A stretch of DNA of 25,179 bases from Blattamonas nauphoetae (taxonomy: Eukaryota; Preaxostyla; Oxymonadida). Within the stretch, counting starts at the first letter, position 1; every line of letters starts with the position of its first letter. The position numbers and the translations under genes are program-made. Of this stretch, positions 8,781-18,455 are shown in pieces. The stretch is from NCBI GenBank assembly GCA_033064195.1, contig JARBJD010000668.1:1-25179 (forward strand), read 5' to 3'. The notes beneath the pieces were generated by a model. The model had not been told where the DNA came from. It made no database searches and worked only from the letters and a program-made list of their open reading frames with translations.

Positions 8781-9479
8781 CAGAGACATCATCTCTGCCT
8801 CTTCATTCTCGCAAAGCCACTCTTCTTGATTCTCGCCTGTCTTCTCTTCATTTCATCTTTTGTGTCCACTCTGGAAAAGCCATTCTGTTCTTATTCTCAC
8901 TCAGCTCCGACCGGATCGCACTATCGTTGTTTTCTTTGCTAGACCCTCCCCACCAACTTCAAACTGTCTCTTCATTTTCGACACAATATCTCTCGTCTCA
9001 GCCAGTTGCTCTGACTGTCACTTCGCACATCATCTTTCCACAGAATATCATGCTCCCATATCAACTTTGTTCACTTTCTTTGTCTTCATTTCTCACCGAT
9101 GTCTGGTTCAACAGCACTGGATTTCTCACACACCGTTCTGTCATCCTTTTTCATAGTTTTCTTGCCATTTTGAATCGCTCTGTTTCTGTTTATCTTGTTC
9201 AATCATTCTTTCCATCAGGAAAGACTGGTTCTGTGTTTCTGTTGCGCTTTCTGCACTCATCTCTCATTTCTCGTCCTTTCACTTTCGCCTCATCACTCAC
9301 TATCGCATATCACGTCAGAACAACTGTTCTTCATTTCTTCTCACTTTTTCATGATTCACCGAACCGATCTTTTGTGAAAGCGCTCCACCCAATACAATTG
9401 TTGGACAATTTTGGGAAATTGGAAAATGCCGGAAAAAAGACAAACAAAATGCGAACCTTTTCTCCAGCTCCAAATCATG

Positions 9480-9780
9480 TCATGTCACAGTACGATCCTT
9501 CCATTCGTCGCGATGTTGAGAGTTCTCTGTGAGAACGACAGACCATCAGCTGTTGATCCCACGCCGGAATATGTGTTGGACTGTCAGACCTACCGAATTG
9601 GTCCCTCAATCAGATGTTTGTTGGATAGAGCGTGCTGATGACGAGATGGGAAGTAGTTGGTGGATGGGAGGACTCGACTTTGTGGAAGGAAGTTGCTGTT
9701 GAGAATGGACATCAATCGGCTTCAGAACGCGCATGGGATCACCAAAGTTTCCAAATTATCAAAATTGTCCAACTACTGTA
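9480..9780 (+). pseudogene. Possible remnant of a Rap1-like BRCT-Myb protein
   Basis: One frame ends with PSAVDPTPEYVLDCQTYRIG, which has the shape of the end of a BRCT domain (strand, then Y-x-L-D-C helix, then YR). Just downstream, in the other two frames, are IERADDEMGSSWW and EDSTLWKEVAVENGHQSASE. These resemble the acidic first helix and the LWK...HS helices of the Myb domain in telomere proteins of the Rap1/TERF2IP type, and the order BRCT then Myb is right for that family. The three pieces lie in three frames within 150 nt. Either the copy is decayed, or very short introns are present (a GT...AG of 28 nt at about 9601-9628 would join the first two). No upstream part of the BRCT domain was recognised. 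A chance resemblance is possible. Confidence 0.3.
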
Positions 9781-9946
9781 GAGAGTGTGATTGGAAGATG
9801 GTTGTCAGGTTGAAACATAATATTCATTTTATGGTCCGGATCAATCTTCGCTCCACATTGTCAAGAATCTCTCATTAATCTTCCGCGAAGTCTCCTTTAG
9901 CGCATTTTTCGATTTTGTTCCTCTCTTCAGGATTTTTTTGAAGCAC

Positions 9947-12900
9947 ATGACCAATAAAGAACGAAATGATCTCCTTCATCGTTTTGGTGCTGCCATCTCT
10001 CACCTCGATAATCAAGTTCGCTTTTTCCATTCATTATTCTCCCCATTTCATGCTTTCAACTTCTCTAGGAAATCGATATTGAGTCGCTCGCTAAACTCGG
10101 TCTGTTTCTTCCTCAGCCCATCCCGACCTCATCGACTCGTTCATCGAAATGGTCACACGTTCTTGTTCTCTCCCCGACCTTCTCTTCCGTCATGATCGAC
10201 ACCTCAATCTCATCTCCACCCTCAGCCAGTCTTCCTCTCCTCTCTTCCCCAAACTCGGCGAACCACTCATCGGTCCAAAATTTCCTCGTCACTCTGTCTT
10301 CTCCCCTCGCTCATTCACCGACCCTGCCAGCCCCTTCTTCCGCTTGGCCAGCACAGACCCTGCCTTTTCAGCCGTCTTGTCAAGAAGTACACTGCAGATA
10401 TTCTTGACATCGCCATTTCGACAGCAGTTAGTTCGGTTCGGGTGGTGTCTGACCACCCATCTAAGCCCCACTGTCTGGACTTTGGTCGAGCGACTCAGAA
10501 TTGGGTTGTGCTTCTCAATGCGGTGGGAGAAGTGAAGATGGATCTGACACAGAACACACCAGCTTTCAACTCAGTCCCGTCGACTTTTCTCACTCTCCTC
10601 GTTCTCTCTGCTGCGAGCACCAACACTAACATGTCAACTGATGCTGTATCAATCTTCTCAAACAAGTTTGGCCTGTGCACACCCCAAACCCAGGCACTCC
10701 TCTTCGCCACTCCACCCACATTCCCTGTGAGCGATGCCTTCACTCCTCGACATCCTGAGGCGTTGGGAGAGGAGCACGCGAAAGGTCCTTCTCAGTCGAT
10801 TTGTGCAGAAGCGAGTCGTTGTATCGTGTTGAAGTCTCGCTTCGAAGACTCGTCCGCAACCAGTGGCATCACGTTCATGAGAAAGCTTGGAATTCCTTTG
10901 GCTGGATGTCTTGTGAATGCCCTTCACTCAACCATGGCACTCCCACACTCATTCCCCTTCTTCTCACCAGAGCTGTGTCGATCATAACACCAACCAACCG
11001 TGTGGAACGACAGGAACAGACCATCTGAACTCACTGCACTGAGAATTCTTGCAGAAATGCAAAATAGACTCGACTTCTGTGTTTATTCACGTCAATCGCG
11101 CATGATTCTCCCAGGCGAGGAGAGAAGAGACATCAACTTTGTCCATCTCTTCCCATTCCTTGGAGCAGAATCACAAGCTCGGTTTCTGTCATCGTTCATC
11201 GCATTCCACACGTCAACTGTCCCTTTCATCCACAGCTCGTTGGAAAGGATGGTGGAATGCTTGCTTGAGGTGACGACAGTGACTTCGAACAACACTCCTA
11301 TCGCTCTTCTCACGAAATTGAAAAAAGTGACGGAATTCCTCTCTGGAATCAATCCAGAGACTCGCTCTTTCGAAAACAGTCCCAGATACGTGTCGCCGTT
11401 TGAGAAATTAATCGTCAAGAAGCTGCAAACAGCAGAGGGCGAGGAGAGATGGAGACTTCTCACGCAGCTGGTTGTTGTTTCGAGAGAGACTCCAGACATC
11501 GCGAACGAGCTGATGAAAGTTGAAAACGAAACCCAAGCTCTCTTTTTCTTCTCTCTTCACATCATCCGCTCCACTCCACGCGTCGCTCTCCATCTCGAGA
11601 CGAACCCTGATGCTTTCCGTCGCGTTGTCGAGTTGGTTGGTCATACAGATAGTCTTCCTTTGATTGCTGTCACATTGCCACACATCGCAGATGCTGCTAG
11701 ACAATTCGTCATTCCACCTGACGACGAAGCCCCATTCCAAATCGAGCTGAAGCCAGAAATGTCTGAAATTGTCATTCGTAGTCTTCGGATGATAACAAGT
11801 CATCGCCGAGAAGGAGGAAAGGAGGGATGTGTTGGGGGGAAGGATGAGATGACGTCGTAGATTGTCAAGTCATGTTTGGACATAATTGTGTTTTTGATGA
11901 AGTTCAAGTCATTCGACCCCCTCCCATTCGCCTACCATCTGGTCTCGGTCGCCGGGACAAGAGATCTTTCTCTTCTTCACTCCATCATTCTCGTTCTCCA
12001 GAAGATCGAAGAGAGAACACGAACTACCGCAACACCTTTCTTGATCGCCACAGCCACTGCTCCTTTCAAAGCCAATCGTCAATCATCCATCACTCAACAA
12101 CCACTCTCGTCCATCGTCTCCTCCATCATTCTCTCTGCCAGCCTCGACTCTCGACAGACCATCTATCAACTTCTTCCGGGGCTGAATGAGAACCTGATTT
12201 CTGACATTGCACAGGCTCTCACTGAGCGTGTCTGTCTCGTTTTGGAGGAGATCAGAGCGAGTTCATCACAAACTCAGATGCCAGACAGTCTCTTTGGCAC
12301 CAGCCTCGATTGGAAGGACAAACACACAATACCACAACAGCTCTTCGTCGCTCTCCACAAAATGATCCTTCCAGACTCTGAAACATTACTTCTCACTTCC
12401 ACATTCCTTCCACTCGCTCCCTTCCTCACTCGAATTCTCCTGATTGTCGTGCCTTTGTCAACAGACAGATCAGAGGTGATTCACTTTTGGCATGACCAAC
12501 ACTCGCAACTTCTGAACATATTCCTCTCTCTCGTTCTGTCTCTCATCAACACAGGAACTCCATCCACTCTCTCCACCCCTCCTCTCTCCCTCTCTTCTCT
12601 CCGTCCTCTCCATCGCTCTTGTTCGTCTGGACACCATCCCATCATCGCTGGATCTTCACAGCAGATTCTGCGACATCTTCAGAACGATGAATAATCTTTC
12701 GGACCCACAAATGAAGCAGGTTGTGCTTGCTCTGTGTTCAGAAGGGATGGAAGACAGAAGCGACGTCACTCTCAACTCGTTCTCGCTGACCTTTCTGAAC
12801 AGATGGAAAGGAGCAAATGCACAATCCGATGTCGATCATGGATTCGATGACGATGTGTCGGATCTCAACGAACCCATCGATGATGATATCATGTTTGAGT

Positions 12901-13049
12901 CCGATTCTGATGTGTGGTCTCAACACGCCGGCTTATCAGATGACTTTTGTCCCTTTGATGATACTGTGGAACTTCAACTCATTGAACAACTCAATTCTCC
13001 TGAAATCGAGGAGGGAAGTGATCTCAAATGGTCAGCAAATTGTGGGTGA
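9947..13049 (+). pseudogene. Long helical-repeat (HEAT/ARM-like) protein gene, interrupted; function unknown
   Basis: Roughly 1000 codons. The N-terminal piece is MTNKERNDLLHRFGAAISHL, followed by a candidate 53-nt intron (10016-10068) and EIDIESLAKLGLFLPQP. Further pieces are DLIDSFIEMVTRSCSLPDLL (frame from about 10129) and KKYTADILDIAISTAVSSVR (frame from about 10382). That last frame then stays open to 12694 except for a TAA at 10985-10987 and a TAG at 11858-11860. Text on both sides of each stop is continuous helical protein (for example EMTS, stop, IVKSCLDIIVFLMKFKSF). The frame changes once more in low-complexity DNA near 12570-12610. It ends with the acidic tail DLNEPIDDDIMFESDSDVWS and a TGA at 13047. 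Amphipathic helices throughout suggest an alpha-solenoid scaffold. I do not recognise the family. Decay, sequence error, or stop codons read as glutamine are all possible. Confidence 0.55.
10016..10068 (+). other. Candidate short spliceosomal intron
   Basis: GTTCGC at the 5' side and CTTCTCTAG at the 3' side enclose 53 pyrimidine-rich bases between protein-like pieces (SHLDNQ and EIDIESLAKLGLF). The length agrees with the 57-nt candidate at 24405-24461. Joining these two pieces keeps an open frame. Confidence 0.4.
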
Positions 13050-13233
13050 GAATACCCTGTTTTAGGCGAAAAGGGAGAACAGACTGTACACACAAACTTG
13101 CTTTTTTCCATCTTGTTTGTAGCGTGAACCACAAGGTGACTCCAGTCTTTCGATTCGTTTAGTTCACAAACTTCCTCTTCGTTCATGAATCATCTAAATC
13201 TTGGGTGGATGCGTTTTTTCTGTTCTCCTCAAA

Positions 13234-13240
13234 CCCATAA
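13234..13240 (+). promoter_or_regulatory. CCCATAA motif 35 nt before the start codon of family copy 1
   Basis: CCCATAA begins exactly 35 nt upstream of the ATG at 13269. The same word at the same distance precedes the copies at 17161 and 19644, and CCCATTC precedes the copy at 23900. The 35 nt in between are otherwise poorly conserved, so this looks like a core promoter or transcription-start element rather than chance. Confidence 0.6.
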
Positions 13241-13268
13241 TAAAGGTAATTAGCTAGAATCAGTCAGA

Positions 13269-14342
13269 ATGAGCACGACAAACAAAGAACCAGACCTCTT
13301 ATCGAGCGCAGCACGCACTGATTTGTCCCCCTCTCCATTGCAATTGTCAATGGATGTCTCTCCTTTCCTGAATTGGCAATATTATCGAAATCAGTCTATT
13401 CAGGAAAAATCTGTTATCTTTCAGTCTCTTGTTGCGACTGTGAAGTTACAGCCTACACTTGATGACTCTCTGGAGACGAAAGCAGTGAGATTTCTTGAAT
13501 CATTGAATCCAAGGAAATCGAAATCAGCTGGTGCTTTTCTCCGCAGCCTTGGACAAACCACTGATGAATCTTTGACCGTGTTCATCCAGTCCATTGTGAC
13601 ACTCATTTCTTCTGCCAATCAGGCCATCACCGCCGCAGCAATGAAGATGCTGAATGCTCTGATCACGCCACATCCAAAAGAAGTCGCTCAACCTCTTATC
13701 AAAGCCAATCTAATCCCTCAACTCATCATCACTCTCAATCCACAGTCTCTTTCATTCACAGAAGCAGTCGATATCCACATCAACCTCATGAAAATCATCA
13801 GCAACTGTGTCTTGCTCGCAACTCTGAATGGTCTTGCAAGACTCTGCATTAAAGACGGAAATGAACAACAAGCTCTTCACGAAACGATGCTGAAGCAAGT
13901 TCTGATACCATCGGAGAACTATATATGCCATTTATGCGTGAACTGTTTTTCGATCGTTGGTGATGCACAGATGTCGTGTTTTCTGGAACTTCTGGCCGAA
14001 CTCCTCCGAATATGTCCATATTTTCAACCGACAATGGATTTTGTTCTTCATATGCCAGTAGTTCTCACGATTCCAAGTTGTCTCACATTCTTTGAAGTTG
14101 ATAAGTCGATCTGGAATTTTCTGATTGACATGAACAATGCCCAGCGGGAATGGAACACAACACAAGGAGAAGTGCGACAGATGTGGAAGACAGTTCAGCG
14201 GATGTTGAGAATGGAGGGCATCGAAGATGTGATCGAGGAAAAGCTGCGAAATAACAAAAGCGAATACTTTGGCAACTTTACTGTTGCATTCTCGATTGGA
14301 TGGAACAACCAGCAGGGCATGAACCTTCCGCAGCGTGAATAG
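13269..14342 (+). CDS. Lineage-specific helical family protein, copy 1 (357 aa, intact)
   Basis: A complete open frame, ATG to TAG. The N-terminus is polar; residues 29-36 carry DVSPFLNW and 50-62 the family block IFQSLVATVKLQP. Helical hairpins follow at about 100-132 (ESLTVFIQSIVTLISSANQ, TAAAMKMLNALI), 143-185 (LIKANLIPQLIITLNPQSLS, DIHINLMKIISN) and 217-290 (YICHLCVNCFSIV, LLAELLRICPYFQPTMDFVL). The end is highly conserved: QREWN, then RQMWKTVQRMLRMEGIEDV at 303-321 and GMNLP at 350-354. The build is ARM/HEAT-like, with no signal peptide or membrane segment, so it is likely cytosolic or nuclear. I know it only as an abundant uncharacterised oxymonad family; function unknown. The start is supported by the conserved CCCATAA 35 nt upstream and by alignment with copy 2. 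Confidence 0.85.
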   Translation: MSTTNKEPDLLSSAARTDLSPSPLQLSMDVSPFLNWQYYRNQSIQEKSVIFQSLVATVKLQPTLDDSLETKAVRFLESLNPRKSKSAGAFLRSLGQTTDESLTVFIQSIVTLISSANQAITAAAMKMLNALITPHPKEVAQPLIKANLIPQLIITLNPQSLSFTEAVDIHINLMKIISNCVLLATLNGLARLCIKDGNEQQALHETMLKQVLIPSENYICHLCVNCFSIVGDAQMSCFLELLAELLRICPYFQPTMDFVLHMPVVLTIPSCLTFFEVDKSIWNFLIDMNNAQREWNTTQGEVRQMWKTVQRMLRMEGIEDVIEEKLRNNKSEYFGNFTVAFSIGWNNQQGMNLPQRE

Positions 14343-14374
14343 TAACATATCTGAGCCCTCGACCGTTTCGACAT

Positions 14375-14510
14375 GTTTCTGACTTCTTTTGGACAAAAAA
14401 ACACTATTTGCGTGAGATCTTTGTTGATCTGGCATCACCTCATTGTTTCATTTGCCCGAACCATTTGGATTTTCTCTCCCCTATCTCGCTCGATGGTCGC
14501 CACTCTCTCG
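14375..14510 (+). other. Conserved 3' flanking block of family copy 1
   Basis: It begins GTTTCTGACTTCTTTTGG 33 nt after the stop and ends CTCGATGGTCGCCACTCTCT. Blocks at 18263-18390 and 20749-20880 align with it through CTGGCATCACCTCAT and the final CGATGGTCGCCAC, at the same distance from their stops. It is probably a 3' UTR or 3'-end signal, or simply the rest of a duplication unit. Confidence 0.6.
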
Positions 14511-14744
14511 TTCCATCCATCTCCATCTGCTCCCAAATGAAGCCGTCTCACTCCACAATCGCTCACGATTTGTGAAGATATCTTTGTCTCCTTACTGTTC
14601 GTCGAAATGGGACTCTCTTGATGATTCATCACAATCGCGAGATGGCTTTTCCGACACACCAACCAATCGCTCCTCCCTCTCCACCCGAAGAGAGAGGAGG
14701 AGAGACGCTGAAGAAGAAAGCGTCGTTCTTCAGCTGGACAAGAT

Positions 14745-16720
14745 CTCTGTGTGTGTTGGATGGCTGCCATCACTTCCAACAACTTTCCTCGTGAAGAACT
14801 TTGAAACGACAACTGCTGGAAGTGCCATGGAAGGCCAAGGAATGACTGGCTGATCCAATCCATTGGACATCACACTCGCCTTCATCGTTGGAAGAGAACA
14901 CGTGTCCTGCTACCATTCTGTGCACTGCGCATTTGATCAATCCTTCTTTCATTTTTCTTCACTTTCTCCAGACTGATCCGATCACGAGCCCTTCTTTCTT
15001 CAAAACTCACTCTCCACACTGACCTTCAATCTGTGTCAGACATGGTGCTGCTTGAAGTTTTGAGTCTGATCGAACCAGCTCTCGTCCAGATCAGGCTTCC
15101 GCGTTCGTCTCATCGGACTCGCCGAAACTCGACGGGGGGCTGGTCTGCGTTCCTTTGTGAGTGTGGATTGGGAGGGTTGGCAGAACCAGACAAGCCTGTT
15201 GGCCAACTGATATCCACCCAACTCCACATTGTCTTCCTCTCCAAACACATAACCCCCAATCAACACAAGATTCAGCCACAACACACTCCGCTCCATTCGA
15301 TGTTTGCCCCGTTTCATGCAAAGAATCGATGAACACGTTCTTGAACCTGAAGTGTGTGAACAGAAATGGAACAGGTCCATCTCTTCCACGTAAGCCACGT
15401 GGTCCAAGTCAAACACTCGAACTGTCAAAGCAAGACGGGTGCAGTTTGAGCAAGAAGCGCTCAATCGACACACTCTTCTCCAGTGATCCTGCAACCAGAA
15501 ACAGATCGCATCAAAATGTTACGATGTTGTGTGCAAAGGTCAGCGTGCCCAGAAGATAGTTGTTCGACGTGTCGGGAAAGAACGACAGTCCAATATCTCC
15601 AAACCTCCCTTCACTAGCACTGCTGCTCACAAACGAACTGAACTGGATCGCAAGAGATGCGGATCCTGACACCGACAACGACAAATCAACTGACGACGAG
15701 TCGGAGAGTCTGAGGAATGCGGCTGAGCCAGCTGTCGATTGCGTGCCGGACATCTGCATGTGAACCAATCGTCGATTGTGGATGACAACGGGTCACTCCT
15801 GTTTCTGTCGGTCGATCACGGACATTTTGTGCATCCCTCTCCTCCAACTCGTCTGTTTTACTCCCTCCACATTCTGGATCTCCCCTTCCCCTCTTCTCCC
15901 CTCACCACACTCGATGTGGCACATTCTGGCCGTTGTTCGTTCGAAGTACACGCAATACTCGACTCAACTGTCTTCCTCCTTCACTTTCGATGCCTCGTCG
16001 TCGAGTTCTTCATGTTTTCCTCCTCTTTCTTCCTCACCCAAAATTAGACTCCAAAATGGCCAGACTGTGGAAGAAAAACGAGAAAAGGGACAGAAGCGAG
16101 AAAAGGAGCGGAAGGAACGAAGAGGAGGAGGAGGAGAAAGGACACAGCTCTGGTGAGAACGCACAGGACGTCGAAGACGAATTGAAATGGCGGGATGCTG
16201 GACAAGCAGGACGAATGCTCCGCGCTTGAATGTTGTGGAGAGAAGGACGAAGTGTGTGAAGAAAGAAGAGAGTGAAGGAGAAGGGGCGAAGAGTCTGAAG
16301 TGCACAGCTCCACTCCCACACATCTCCGCCTGTTTCGGTCACGGCAGACGAAGCTCGGTGGAACTCTTCATCGCTCTCACCGCCGACACCGCAACTGATG
16401 ACACACTCTCACTTCGCCAACCTGCCCCACCCATACTCGAGAGAAGGACGAGACAGATGTTGGATGACCTGAGAGGAAGCAGCACAGGCGAGGATGGTGC
16501 CGTTCACATCGACAGACGAACAGAACATCGACACAGTCGATATTGCCGCATCACACATCTTCTCCCGCAGTGGACGCGATTCTGTTCAGACACTCATCAC
16601 ATCGTCGCCTTCGCTCACTCCAAGTGTCGGTGCTGCTTGGTGACTGCAGAGACAGCTGGCGAAACTGGAGTCCAAGTCGAGTGAACAGCAAAAACAGAAG
16701 CAGACGAGGCAGAAACAGAC
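14745..16720 (-). pseudogene. Decayed minus-strand surface-protein-like DNA
   Basis: Reading the minus strand gives family-like fragments in changing frames. From upstream to downstream these are KMCDAAISTVSMFCSSVDVN with TILACAASSQVI (about 16440-16560), GSAAFLRLSDSSSVDLSLSV with LAIQFSSFVSSSASEGRFGD (15511-15768), THFRFKNVFIDSLHETGQTS (about 15290-15350) and MALPAVVVSKFFTRKVVGSD (about 14770-14850). The strand-turn, S/T/V-rich style is that of the beta-helix surface proteins in this window. Many stops and frame changes separate the pieces, and no membrane helix or kinase-like end was found. The + strand here is purine-rich in parts (16060-16170, 16690-17000), matching pyrimidine-rich coding DNA on the other strand. 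Extent and unity of the relic are inferred; it could be more than one gene. Confidence 0.4.
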
Positions 16721-17125
16721 GATGAGAGGGCAGTCGAGAGTGAAGGAGAGGGGAGGTGTTGGTGAGTGAGTGTTGAGGGGAGTGATGGTGAAGATCAAGT
16801 GTGTGGTGTTGTCGGTGAAGTGGTGGGAGGCTGAGGAGTGTGGAGGGTTGGAGTGGAGGAAAGGATTGTGGGATGCGGTTGAGAGTGAATCGGAAAAAGA
16901 AGAGGAGAACGGCAGATGATCACGCGATGAACAGCAAAAGCGAGGAGAAGAGAAGAAGATGAAGAGGGAGTTGTCCGACGAGATGGAGAGCCTTCGATGG
17001 AAATGTGAAGCTATTAAAGATCGACAGAAATGAGAAATTCTCTCAGCCTTTGTAATCTGTTTTTGTTCTTCGTTTCGGATGTCTGTTTCATCTCAATCTC
17101 TTTTTTCACACATTATTGTTTCTGA
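16721..17125. other. Purine-rich intergenic stretch
   Basis: GA-rich on the + strand until about 17000 (runs such as GAGAGGGCAGTCGAGAGTGA), then AT-richer DNA leading into the upstream region of family copy 2. No gene seen. Confidence 0.5.
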
Positions 17126-17132
17126 CCCATAA
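17126..17132 (+). promoter_or_regulatory. CCCATAA motif 35 nt before the start codon of family copy 2
   Basis: CCCATAA begins exactly 35 nt before the ATG at 17161, as in copies 1 and 3. Like copy 3, it is followed by CGA and then TGATT. Confidence 0.6.
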
Positions 17133-17160
17133 CGAGTGATTCAACTCCCAGTCAATCAGG

Positions 17161-18231
17161 ATGACCGAGATTGGCATGGAAATAGCCCCATCCTCACGTG
17201 CATCACGCTCTGATTTGTTCTCTTCATTACCATTTTCAATGGATTGCTCACCGTTCCTGAATTGGCAGTACAATCCAAATGAATCTGACGATGAACAGAC
17301 AATTGTATTTCGGTCTCTCGTTGCCACTGTGAAGTTACAGCCTGCACTCGACGACTCTCTAGAAGCTAAAGCCGTGCAATTTATGGAATATGCTCTTGCA
17401 GAGAGTCTATCTTCCACAGATCCTTTTCTCGTCAGACTTGCGTCGTTCTCTGATGATTCATCGACCCACTTCGTAGAGTCAATTTTCATGCTCCTTTCCT
17501 CACCCAGTCGGCTGATCACCGCAGCAGCATTGAAGATGCTCAATCGTCTAATCGCGTTGTGTTCAGTTAAAAGCCGACTTGCCCTCGTCCAAGCTGATCT
17601 GATCCCTCAACTGATCATCACACTTAATCCACAGTCTCTTCCATTTGTCGAAACAGAAGATATCCGCGTCCATCTCTCAATCATCCTCCGCATTTCTCTC
17701 CGGCTCACAACTCTTCTTGGACTCAAAGATCTCGAAATTGAAAGAGTCGATGAACAACAAGCTGTTCACGAGACGATTTTTCAGCAAGTTGTTGTCCCTT
17801 CGGCGAAGTTTATTTGGCATTTGTGCGTGAATCGATTTTCGATCATCGATTTTGGACTATCCACACGTCTTCTGAATCTTCTCACCAACATCCTCCGAAT
17901 ATGTCCATATTATCAACCAACAATGGATTTCGTTCTTCGTATGCCTGTCGTTCTCCCGATCACAAGCTGTCTCACATTCTTCGAAAAAGATCGCTCAATC
18001 CGGGATATTGTGTACTCAATGAACGATACCCAGCGGGAATGGAACGAAACAAGGGGAAAAGTGCGACAAATGTGGAAGACAGTGCATCTAATGTTGAGAA
18101 TGGAGGGCATCGAAGATGTGATTGAGGAAAAGCTGCGAAACGACAAGAGCAGATTCGATGGAGGCAAGATTGTTGCCAAATTGATCAGTCTTAACAACAA
18201 ACATGGCATGAACCTTCCACAACTTCGGTAG
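17161..18231 (+). CDS. Lineage-specific helical family protein, copy 2 (356 aa, intact)
   Basis: A complete frame, ATG to TAG, one residue shorter than copy 1 and colinear with it. Shared blocks are DCSPFLNWQYNP, VFRSLVATVKLQPALDDSLE, RLITAAALKMLNRLI, DLIPQLIITLNPQSLPF, WHLCVNRFSIIDFG, RICPYYQPTMDFVLRMPVVL, QREWN, VRQMWKTVHLMLRMEGIEDV and GMNLPQL. The middle (residues ~75-110) varies most and the C-terminal 60 residues least. The predicted build is an alpha-solenoid without membrane segments. This copy and copy 1 are the two that look functional. Upstream CCCATAA and the downstream conserved block support expression as a separate gene. Function unknown. Confidence 0.85.
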   Translation: MTEIGMEIAPSSRASRSDLFSSLPFSMDCSPFLNWQYNPNESDDEQTIVFRSLVATVKLQPALDDSLEAKAVQFMEYALAESLSSTDPFLVRLASFSDDSSTHFVESIFMLLSSPSRLITAAALKMLNRLIALCSVKSRLALVQADLIPQLIITLNPQSLPFVETEDIRVHLSIILRISLRLTTLLGLKDLEIERVDEQQAVHETIFQQVVVPSAKFIWHLCVNRFSIIDFGLSTRLLNLLTNILRICPYYQPTMDFVLRMPVVLPITSCLTFFEKDRSIRDIVYSMNDTQREWNETRGKVRQMWKTVHLMLRMEGIEDVIEEKLRNDKSRFDGGKIVAKLISLNNKHGMNLPQLR

Positions 18232-18262
18232 AATCGGGCAAAACTAGCTGACCTTTCGAACT

Positions 18263-18390
18263 GTTTGTGACTTCTTTTGGGCAACAAACACTGTTTGTGT
18301 GTGGTCTTTGTCGACTCTGGCATCACCTCATGGCTTGTCAGAACAAATCCCATATTTTCCCAGTCTCCCTCGATGGTCGCCACACTCTCC
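18263..18390 (+). other. Conserved 3' flanking block of family copy 2
   Basis: It starts GTTTGTGACTTCTTTTGG 32 nt after the TAG. It contains TCTGGCATCACCTCATG and ends CTCGATGGTCGCCACACTCT, aligning throughout with the block after copy 1. Confidence 0.6.
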
Positions 18391-18455
18391 ATCTCATTCG
18401 CCTCCACTCTCGCACTGCTCCTTCGTGGAGGACAATGCGTTGATATATTGATGGA

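Larger units (their letters stand above)
8375..9410. other. Pyrimidine-rich intergenic region
   Basis: About one kilobase rich in C and T on the + strand. Several overlapping open frames are present, but they give the unfocused S/F/L/H-rich translations expected of such DNA and match nothing I know. I see no gene. An old internal duplication is noted separately. Confidence 0.6.

Noticed and set aside
8371-9532. Several overlapping + strand frames of 80-200 codons
   Set aside because: They fall in pyrimidine-rich DNA, overlap one another, and give S/F/L/H-rich text without any domain.
15036-15494. A 152-codon minus-strand frame as an intact gene
   Set aside because: Only part of it resembles the surface-protein family, and the best text jumps between frames, so it is treated as part of a relic.
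16187-16684. A 165-codon + strand frame
   Set aside because: Arg/Ser/Glu-rich with no motif; the minus strand holds the recognisable fragments here.
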